Of a stretch of DNA of 26,729 nucleotides, positions 1 to 8,500 are shown piece after piece. Numbering within the stretch: position 1 is the stretch's first letter; each line of letters starts with the position of its first letter. The translations under genes and the position numbers were made by a program. The stretch lies in the NCBI GenBank assembly GCA_047615875.1, contig JBLHGU010000056.1, positions 1 to 26,729 of the forward strand, given 5' to 3'. The notes beneath the pieces were generated by a model, which saw nothing but the letters and a program-made list of their open reading frames with translations, did not search any database and was not told the DNA's origin. Origin of the DNA: JBLHGU01 sp047615875 (lineage in GTDB: Bacteria > Pseudomonadota > Gammaproteobacteria > Arenicellales > CAJQKF01).

Positions 1-471
1 TACGATCTCTGCGCCATTATCCACACCAGCCCAAAAGAATGGATAATAAACAGGCGATTGAATCAACACTTTCTCGCCCGCTGCGACGTACGTCTGTACC
101 AACATATTAAGTGCTGGCAACAACCCCGGTGTCAGCAAAACCCAGTCACGCTTAACCTCCCAACCGTGGCGCCGGGCTATCCAGTTTTGCAATGCCTCAT
201 AATAAGAGTCTGTCGGAAAGGTATAACCGTAGAGCCCATGCTCCGCACGGGCTACCAATGCGTCAATCACGGCCGGCGGGCTGCGGAAATCCATATCAGC
301 CACCCACATTGGCAGCAATGGAGCCTTCTCCCCGCTTGGATCGGTGTAGTTTGTAGAGATAAGTTTGCTGCCCTCTAATACAAACTCCCACTTAATGCTA
401 TGTGTTCCTTTTCTACTAATTTTCTCATCAAAATTGCTCGTCATGTACATTTCTCGTCGGGTATCAGGCAT
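1..471 (-). CDS. PatB/MalY-type C-S lyase (PLP aminotransferase fold), 5' part only
   Basis: The first 157 codons of a fold-type I PLP enzyme are present, and the gene runs off the left edge. The N-terminal part carries hallmarks of the PatB/MalY cystathionine beta-lyase group: GTHSIKWEF, then PMWVADMDF, HGLYGYTF, RRHGWEV and a TPGLLPALN stretch. Family members cleave C-S bonds of cystathionine or cysteine conjugates, releasing a thiol, pyruvate and ammonia in the cytoplasm. The PLP lysine lies beyond the edge and cannot be checked. I chose the ATG at 471 because GGAG sits five bases upstream. An in-frame ATG at 444 (MTSNFDEK) is possible but has no clear ribosome site. The gene is transcribed away from the accessory island and looks intact as far as it is visible. 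Confidence 0.9.
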   Translation of the reverse strand, partial: MPDTRREMYMTSNFDEKISRKGTHSIKWEFVLEGSKLISTNYTDPSGEKAPLLPMWVADMDFRSPPAVIDALVARAEHGLYGYTFPTDSYYEALQNWIARRHGWEVKRDWVLLTPGLLPALNMLVQTYVAAGEKVLIQSPVYYPFFWAGVDNGAEIV

Positions 472-584
472 ATCTGCTCCACACTCCCCCAGTTCAGATA
501 GTAGGATTAGTGATGAATAAGGCAATAGGCCAATTAATTTGGACTAGGCTTAATATCATTGCTGCCCCATTAACTTTCACAGTA

Positions 585-611
585 GAAGTATAGGAAGTAT
601 AGGAAGTATAA
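585..611. repeat. Three tandem copies of a 9-bp unit
   Basis: GAAGTATAG occurs at 585-593 and 594-602, and GAAGTATAA at 603-611. The third unit forms the start of the 37-bp dispersed repeat, so the array may have grown by slippage at that repeat's edge. No function is implied. Confidence 0.8.
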
Positions 612-638
612 ACCCCTTTTTTCTGTTTCTCTCCCTGG
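602..638 (+). repeat. 37-bp dispersed repeat, copy 1 (partner at 15792-15828)
   Basis: The segment shares GTATAAAC, then CCTT, TTTCTGTTTC and ACCC/TCCC-like blocks with 15792-15828. I count about six or seven mismatches and no gaps by eye. Both copies face the same way and lie about 15.2 kb apart, near the two outer limits of the debris-rich region. It could be a dispersed intergenic element, the end of a vanished mobile element, or a relic of island insertion. Confidence 0.6.
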
Positions 639-871
639 TCAACAAGGGGCAAAACCTCATCTGCCAGCAGAGTGGCACTTGCCCCCCACCGGCCCTTTAA
701 AATAATGAATTCAGCAATTCAAACTTCTAACGCAAACTAAACAATTTCTTAGTAATCAGACTGCGGTCTACAATCTGTTCAATTTAGTACAGCAGAACCA
801 GAGGTGAACATTATAAAAATGTCTGGATTAGTGCGTACTCCCTTCATCTGTTTTGGGTGTACCTCTCCTAC

Positions 872-1136
872 AACGACCTCGCTAAATGGTTTTTCGATAT
901 TTCCAAATTGATTAATGCACACTGCATAAATACCCAGTTTGCATTCTTATCCAATCCTCAATATCTAACTTCAGTAAATGCGCAACATACGTTCAATTCC
1001 TATGGGCCGGCGACCGCTGCTTTTCGGCGTCGGATAGTAAGCTCGTTTCAGGGTGATACATCATTAATCTGGACTAGAAACTTCCCTTTACGTGTCGGCT
1101 TTTTGTACTTCGCAAAGGTGCCTTCGGCTAATGTGT
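872..1136 (-). mobile_element. IS5-family remnant with internal deletion, copy 1
   Basis: On the minus strand the segment encodes, in broken frames, the N-terminus of an IS5-family transposase (TFAKYKKPTRKGKFLVQ, then YYPTPKSSGRRPIG followed by IERMLRIY). It then jumps directly to the C-terminus (FTEVRY, stop, GLDKNANWVFMQCALI). The whole DDE catalytic centre is missing. Stops and frame changes show it is dead. The join lies in ATTTAC, which could encode both the end of IERMLRIY and the start of FTEVRY, suggesting deletion at a short homology. Compared with copy 2 it has lost about 18 bp before YYPTP. I could not recognise terminal inverted repeats or a target duplication, so the ends are those of the shared homology. 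Confidence 0.82.
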
Positions 1137-1815
1137 TTTAATGAAATTATTTTCCTGAATTTGCCAGCTGAAGCTGGCCAGGAGAATGCACGAAATAGAG
1201 CATAGGAACCTCACAAATATGAATCAAAAGAAGTACAGGATAGAAATTTAGATATGCTTATTAACTGGATATGCGATTATAATTCAAGCAATTGTTCATT
1301 TTCAGAATTATCACATATCAAGTTTTTTAATCAATTTTCCGGTAAGAAATCAAGGGCAAAGGGTAATCAAACAAACACATAATCAAAAGCTGAAAACTGC
1401 AAACTGACTCTGCCAACTATCGCCAGGGCAGCTGCATAAACGCTATATCGCGACGGTAGATGCTGTGGAATACAACCGTCATTGGATGCTGCATTATCCT
1501 TATTATGACGGCGAGCGAATATGGGGCGATTAAATTCTGAGCCTCCCCGGGACACCACGCTCCAGCAACTTCGATTTACAGGTGACTTAACTGGTGGGCG
1601 ATGTTAGTGTGAGAGGCGACAGTTTGCGCAATATGAACTGTGTGGAACATTCTTCAATCGAGAAATCGGCTTCAATGTCAAATATGAGAGTCTAGATTGT
1701 TGCTACTTTATGCCATTATTTCATCCATCAGATGAAAAAAGTCTGGCTATTCGCCCAACCTAACTGTTTACCAACAACGGATTATTTCGTCGACTCGATC
1801 ATATCCCGATTGATA
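1137..1815. other. Intergenic stretch upstream of the pentapeptide gene
   Basis: About 680 bases without a recognisable gene. Short open frames exist on both strands but show no family resemblance, and several stops interrupt the composition-biased part around 1400-1700. The change towards GC-rich sequence begins only near the pentapeptide gene. It presumably contains the promoter of the two-gene unit, but I could not single out a convincing -35/-10 pair. Confidence 0.5.
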
Positions 1816-2529
1816 ATGATGCGAGTCGCAAGAATACGGATTACGATAAGCGCTCTATTGCTGATGCTGTTCATGGTCGTATCAATCGCCGCACCCCAGG
1901 CGATGGCCTTCGATCCGTACGACGTGAAATATCTCAGGGACACCGGCAGCTGTCCTGACTGCGACCTCAGCGGGGCATATCTGCGAGTCCCGGGCATCGG
2001 AAATTCTCCTCCAACGGTGACGGATCTCGTCAATTCCGCCCTCGATCCGGATCTCGCCGGTGCCAACCTGAAGGGAGCGGACCTGAGTGGCGCCGATCTG
2101 TCTGGAGTCAATCTCGAAGGCGCGAATCTGTCTGGCGCCAAGTTCATCAACACTCTCGCGCCGGACGCGAATTTCAGGGAGGCAAACCTCACCGGGGCGC
2201 AGCTTCGCGGTGCAATCCTGTACAACACGGACCTATCCGGGGCAATACTGGACAAGGCGGATTTTGAAAACGTCAATCTGGTAGGTGCCAGGCTGTCAGG
2301 GGTGAGCCTCAATGACGCGAACTTTTATCGAACCGACTTGAGATACACCGATCTGACTGGGGCCAAGAAAGCAATGTTTTGGGGTGGTGAGCGCCGGGAT
2401 TTGGATTACGTCGACCTGTGTAAGGCCCGCATGCCGTCTGGCAGGCGGGTGAGTTACGACTGCGCATTGTTAAAATGGAATTCCGCTATCTTCAAGACCA
2501 AGGAGCGCATACGGCTACTTGCAAGATGA
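1816..2529 (+). CDS. Exported pentapeptide-repeat protein
   Basis: This 237-residue protein has a signal peptide (MMRVAR, a long hydrophobic core, cleavage probably after AMA near residue 30) and a right-handed beta-helix made of about twenty A(D/N)LxG-type pentapeptides, such as GANLKGADLSGADLSG. The repeats are preceded by SCPDCDLSGA and followed by a cysteine-bounded cap, LCKARMPSG...DC, a familiar ending in such proteins. Pentapeptide proteins form rod-like helices; cytoplasmic ones can mimic DNA, but an exported one more likely binds protein or the envelope. I placed the start at 1816 (1819 equally possible) because the signal peptide begins there. An upstream in-frame ATG at 1732 would add 28 residues before the signal sequence. 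Neither start has a strong ribosome site. Its stop overlaps the next start as ATGA, implying co-translation with the giant protein. Confidence 0.85.
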   Translation: MMRVARIRITISALLLMLFMVVSIAAPQAMAFDPYDVKYLRDTGSCPDCDLSGAYLRVPGIGNSPPTVTDLVNSALDPDLAGANLKGADLSGADLSGVNLEGANLSGAKFINTLAPDANFREANLTGAQLRGAILYNTDLSGAILDKADFENVNLVGARLSGVSLNDANFYRTDLRYTDLTGAKKAMFWGGERRDLDYVDLCKARMPSGRRVSYDCALLKWNSAIFKTKERIRLLAR

Positions 2530-5500
2530 CGGCCAATAGCAGACATTGCGTCGCTTCAGTGCTGGCCGCGATGGCGCTTCTATTCGCTTCGATCGGCACG
2601 AATGCGGTCGCCATGGCAGAGGTGAAACGCTATGCGGCAACCGATCTTTTTGCCGATGACGGTATTCCCCTGGTGACCCCGTTCCGGATTCGATCGGTGG
2701 CCGCTGGAAAATATCTTCAACAAAGTGATCGCGGCGTAGTACTCGCGCCGCTGATCGAGAACGATGACAGTTTCAACTGGGTACTGGACGGCAAGGCTAT
2801 CGCCAGTCTGGCCAACGGTCTGTACTTGTTCCAGCCAACCGGCACTTCGTACGTCTGGCTGCGGGGCTCGATGGGTACCAAGTTTAGCAAATGGGACATT
2901 TCGATCGCCGCATGCCGCTCCCGCGAGGTCGATCCAGATTGTTCGACACAGCCCATCGCCAATACCGTAACTGCTGAGGAAATCTTGTCCTACCCGCGGG
3001 ACCGCATCTACATGCTCCATTACGATGCCACTGCAAAGGCTGGCAGGGACGACACTCTGGCCGGCGGCCGCGATGGATCGGTGCTTCTGAAGGAACGGTT
3101 CACGAGCGACTGGAGCCATGAAGAAAGCTTTCACTGGCAATTTGAACCCGCGCCGAAACGTGACCTGGTCAAGATTACCATCAAGTCGGTCAAGGCCGTA
3201 CAAACATCGACTGGGACCGATGGCGCCACCGATGCGTTGTTCAAGGCCATTGAGGTCACCGCCGAATGGGGACCCACCATACTCAGTTCGCCGGTCGGCC
3301 TGGGGCTGAAAAAGGGCATGGCCAGTCTCGTCGCCAAGGTCACCAAGACTGGCGCCAAGGCAGGCGTCAGGCGTGCGGCGAGTAAATCCTTGAAACAGGT
3401 GGTCAAGGAGTTGTCCGGGAAAATCGGCACCCATCTGGTCAACGCGCCCAAGTTGGCCAAGCGGGCGGTGCAGGATAAAATTCTCAACTACTCTCTGAAG
3501 ACATCCGAATTCCTGGTCAAGGGTCAGGACAAGTTACGCAAGATCGCGCGTGCGTCGGCGGACCTACGTCATTCGAAAGGTCTTGGCGAAGCAATCTCGA
3601 AGTTGAAACGGTTTGCCGATTCGTCCGGTCAGGTGGCATCGTCGGCGACCGCGATGGAAAAGTTGGAGGAGGCATTTGAGATGGCTAAGGACGTCAGGAA
3701 AAACGTCAAGAAGGTAGAAGGTTACTACGATAAGGGTAATTCAGCCTTCGGCGAGATCGAACGCGCCGGTAACGTCGTCGTTGCGGCTGCCGCTGACTTG
3801 TTTGTGTCCTGGCAACGGCCGTCCGTTAGTGCCCAGGACCTGGATTGGTTGAATGCAGCATTGCGCACCACGGCGGTGGTGGAGATCCTGGAGAGCGACG
3901 CTTATCACGAAGACGCGGTGAACTGCACCAGGTATAAGTACAATTCCACTGCCGGCTACTCGATCGACAGGAACAGCTGGCGTATAAATGTGCCTGCCCG
4001 AGATGTCATGACGCCGCAGAGATTGAGCGAGTTTTCGGCGCGTGCCAATGCCTTGTCCGAGGCGCTCGAGGCTGCCGGCGCCAGTGACGCTTCCGAGGAG
4101 GTGGGGCAGATCGTGCTGGACACGGTGCTGATGAGTCCGGGCTGGCTGGAAAACCTGTTGTCGCCGCTCATCGAGGACACTGACGATGCCCTCGAACTCA
4201 GGCTCCACAGTGTGTCGGTGTGGCCCAACGGTGGCAACGATCATCGGGAGATCAGCAAGGGCGAGGAAAAGGATGTCAACGTAGAGTTCATCTTCGACCG
4301 GCAAAAGGGCGTGAACTTGATGTTTATCGAATACGACTATGGCAGTGACGACGATGACCTGGGCCACCTGACCTTCGCCACCTCGGATCTGCGTTACCAC
4401 GAATACTATCAATCCGCGTTTATCCGCAGCAAGTCTGAGGGCAGCCTGTATGCCGTGAATTTCGCCATCGACCGCATAACTCCCGGCTGGACACGACAGC
4501 AATTGCAGAATTTCGAGTATGGCAGAGCCTGTGAGCGTAAAAAGAAATTCGACCGCCATGCGGCCCATGTGCTGGCGAAGATGGAACAGGCCGAAAGAAT
4601 AACGGCGGCGGTTGAGCGAGTGCGAGTAAAGATCGACGCCGAATTTGGCACCGTAGGATTGGCCGCTTACGACGCTTCCATGCACTGGTCCAGGACCCTG
4701 GACGCCACCTGCACCAGTGAGATCGATCGGGCTGACGTGGTCGGCGACTGGCGGGTTGGCGTATTCGATGACGCAGCGCTGCTTGACCGGGACACGACAT
4801 GGGCCTATTCATTCCTTGAGAACGGGACATTTGTGACGCCGAACGGATGGGGCAATTGGCGTCTCGGGCCTCGGCTGAAGACCGGACAGCTGCTGGACAT
4901 CGCCGTCATCAAGGACGGGTCTTCCCCCTGGAGGCGGGTGCGGAGCGACATCGACGTATACATTGAGGGCGCCTACCATATCTACGATGTCAAGCCGGAG
5001 GAGGGTCCAGTGGGTCTCGTTACCGGCAATACCATTACCTGGAGACGACACCAGCAGAGTCCCAGCGGGGGCAAGTGGTGGTACGACGTGGCCAAATGGA
5101 CTCGCAGGGTCGAACCGGCCACTTCGGCAGATGTTTCGGGAATCTGGTTTGGGCCCGACGGCAAGATATTTCGCATCAAGCGCAACCAGGAGCAGATCAC
5201 CATTCACCAGGTTGAGCAGATGACGGCCTGCGGCATCTACCTGACGGCCTATAACTCGCCGCATTATTTAGATTTGCAGGGTCTGGAACTGATTGGCGGC
5301 GGCATGAGTTTTGCCCATGTGCGGGCCGACACCTCGGGTCTGTATATGTTTCGATACGCAGACGATGCGCCGCCGTGGGGTGGCGCACTGCAGAAACACG
5401 TGAATGCCTTCTCTGCAGAGTCTGGAAATTACCGCGACCCCCGGGAGAGGATAGTGGACGCTTATCGCGGCGTGAACTACCGTGTTACGATCGGCGACCG

Positions 5501-8500
5501 GTTTATCGATAGCGAGTACGATGTCCATCCTCTACATGTGAGAGCCGAAGGTGGGGGACCTGGCCAGTGGTTGCAGAAAATCCAGCCCGACATAGAGAAT
5601 AGTGGGGAATCCCCTGAGTCCGTCGATCTCGCCAGCACCGAGCTCATCGGCAGCTGGACCGGAGGTTCCTATGCCGATCCGTACTGGGGGCACCATTGGA
5701 TTTTTAGCTCGGACCACATTGTCGTGGGCGGTCCCGGTCGGACGCTCCAGGGCGATCCGGTGGTCGGCAGCTGGCGTTACCTGGGCGACCGGCGTTTCGC
5801 GGTGAAAACCGACAGCAAGGATTCCGGAAGCGCGGAATACACCCTTTATCTTGGCCTGGCGGCACCCCCCAAGGTGTCGCCTGCTACTCGACTTCATGCC
5901 ACGCTTCGGGACAAAACCCACGACGGCCGCGGATCTAGATACGGGCATAGTGCCACCAAGAGTTCATCCAGCCTGTTATACGCGTCCCTGCCGCCAGAGA
6001 TTCAGTATGCGCTCGAACTGGCGAGGCAATTGCACGGTCGCGCGGTACCGGAGGATGAGCGGAAGGCCAACCCGGTGTCGCTGACTGAATTACGCGAACA
6101 ACGGGAGCTTGAACGTGAAGCCGCGCGTGTTGCCGAGCTCGAACAGCTCGCCAAGACGCTAACTCCGGCTCCCCTTGAGTTGCGTGTGGCCAACCGCAAC
6201 CAGCAGGTCGTCGTGCTGGGCAATCTTCTCTATAACGGTGTCTGCGCGATCACCGACATGAGAAACGACGAAAACCTGGTCGGCGAGTGGCGGGTGGGTA
6301 TCTACGATCGACAGGGACACCGGCTCGAACTCCCCGCAGGGGACAGAAAATGGATCTTCGATGCCGGCGGCTCACTCTCAGGAAACATCGAGAGCGCACC
6401 ATGGACGGCCAGCTGGAAAGCTGTGCCCGTGGAATACACCGGTCCCACGAGTCGGCATACCGGCTTCAATTATTGCAGCGCCAGAATCGAATTCGACGCC
6501 ACCACCGCCCGCTACTATGAGATTGCCCGTGATGCGGAGATTCGCATGGTTTTTCACGAAAATGGCGATAAGGAGTTTTTCATTACCGGTGTTGACGAGG
6601 TACCCAGTACGGAGTTCGCCTACAGTGCAAAGGCGACAGAGCGGTTGCTTATCTGGGGCATACAGGAATCTGACAAGTCCGTATATAGCTATCACTACGA
6701 CCAACTTGTGCTGACCCCGGCCCAGATTGCCAATCGATGCTCGTCAGGAATCGGAGGTGGCACCGGATCTATCGGCGGTCAAGCCATTGACGTGCAGATA
6801 TCGAGCTGGATATCAGGTGATGTGGATGTATACAAGGTTGATTTCGACGGCTCTGAGGCCAGCCTGTTAGGAACTGTCAGGCACGGTCAGACTGGCAGTT
6901 TTCCCGGCATTCGGGGCGACGAGTTTGCCCTGCTCGTCAAGGTTCTTCCAACCCGTGACATCTATCCACTTGGTTACTTCGATGCAAGCGATCTGTACAG
7001 AAAGCTCGGCCAGGACAACAGGTGTATCGGCGTCGTTACTACCGACCAGAGTGTCGCCGAAAGCCGTGTCGAGCATGAATTCGGTAGCGGCTCGGCGGTG
7101 AGCACGGTGAACTTCGAGCAGATGCTTAGCGAGGCCCAGATCGCTAACGGCTGCTCGGGTCATCCGCGAATCTCCTCGGGCAACCTTGGTGAGCCGGGCC
7201 AGGTACGCAATTTCACCAATACCGGGCAATTGCCGATATCTGTCTACAAAGTAGAGGTAACCGGTGTGGGAGGAGGAACTTCCGGCGCCTATGTCGACCC
7301 AAACCCGGTGTTGGAACTCGCACCCGGCCAGAGTGCTCAACTGGAGGACTCCGAGCACCGCAAATACACGGTGCTCGACAGCGAGGAAAAGTGTGTGGCG
7401 GTGGTCGAGATAGATGACCAAAGGCCCTATGGACACCTGGTGGGTGATGGCAGTACACCGATCGAGGACCCGACAGTCCTACTTCCCGAACAGGTGTTGA
7501 ACGGTTGCATGGAACTCGGCATGGTACGTTCCGAGCTGTCGACCCGGATCCCTACCGCGGTGACAGGCCGTATCGTCAACACCGGTCAGAGAAGACTACA
7601 GGTCTACTGGATCGGTTACGACGGTGAATACGATCTCGCGCGGCCGTCCCTAGCCATCGAGCCCGGTGAGGCGGCAACACTTTTTGACTACATGGGAGCC
7701 TATTACACTGTATTAGCGGAGAACGGTCGCGATCCGGCGGACCAGCGTTGCGTTGCCGTATTCGAAATGCGCTACGGCGATAACATCAACGATCGTCAAC
7801 TCACGGGCGATCCTGCGCTCTATCGCTTCGCCGATGTCGAAGAGCCGGCGGTCTATGGCTATGCTGAGCGCCATGTGGTCCAACCCGCCGGCGTATATCC
7901 ACCACCGGACCTCAACTCCTTCCAACTCTCCGGGGGCTGTGATCGGTATGGCCTGGTCGCGTCAAGACCGTCCTGGCAAAGACAGAGTGTAAAGCTCTGG
8001 AACGCCGGTCAGACCGATCTGAACGTGCATTGGGTTTCATTCTACGGCGCAGACATGAACGGCGAGGAGCAACGATTGCTAGCTCCAAGGGCGGCCCTGA
8101 AAGCAGGGAAAGTACTGGAATTCGAGGGCGCAGCGGGTGATTTCTATAGCGTGGTTGACCGCGATGGTGCCTGTGTGGCAGTGGTCGATTTATCCAACAA
8201 CGAGAAGCATTTTTACGAGTTACGTGATAGTGCCTCCGCCGATGAGTTCGATCGCAATAACGCGGCATTGAAACAGCAAGAAGTAGCCATGCTCGAAAAA
8301 CTTGGCGGTCTTAACGAGGCAGTGGAGAACAGTATCTGCAAAGTCGGGGCAGAGCACCTAGACATTTACGGGTTGATGAAGGGTTCCTGGGAACTCGAGT
8401 TCTACGAATTCGATGATAACCAGGATCCGCTCTACGAATCATCAAGTTTTATCTGGCGCTTCGACGAACATGGAGCTGTCACCGGTTCGACTCCCAACGG

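Larger units (their letters stand above)
472..871. other. Intergenic stretch, left edge of the accessory island
   Basis: This AT-rich stretch has no convincing coding region. It holds the upstream region of the C-S lyase gene, three tandem 9-bp units near 585-611, and one copy of a 37-bp dispersed repeat (602-638). A short ATG-started reading frame at about 820 runs only some 30 codons into the IS5-derived remnant and has a poorly placed ribosome site, so I did not call it. Confidence 0.6.

Noticed and set aside
585..611. CRISPR-like array
   Set aside because: The units are 9-bp direct tandem copies without spacers; no cas genes or typical repeats occur anywhere in the window.
857..1141. Plus-strand frame of 94 codons
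   Set aside because: It is antisense to the IS5-family remnant, whose transposase pieces are recognisable on the minus strand.
1367..1558. Minus-strand frame of 63 codons
   Set aside because: No ribosome site, no family resemblance, and the stretch has mixed stops on all frames.
1782..2312. Antisense frame of 176 codons opposite the pentapeptide gene
   Set aside because: Its regular APDR/LAP pattern is just the complement of the pentapeptide codons.
2475..2528. ATG at 2475 as the start of the giant protein
   Set aside because: It would put 17 extra residues before the signal peptide and lies well inside the upstream gene; the ATGA overlap start at 2526 fits better.
2580..3434. Long antisense frame of 284 codons opposite the giant gene, and similar ones at 3741-4685, 6867-7436 and 8643-9230
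   Set aside because: They lie opposite a continuous signal-peptide-led gene with clear domain repeats, and their translations show no recognisable family. Long antisense frames are expected in GC-rich coding sequence.
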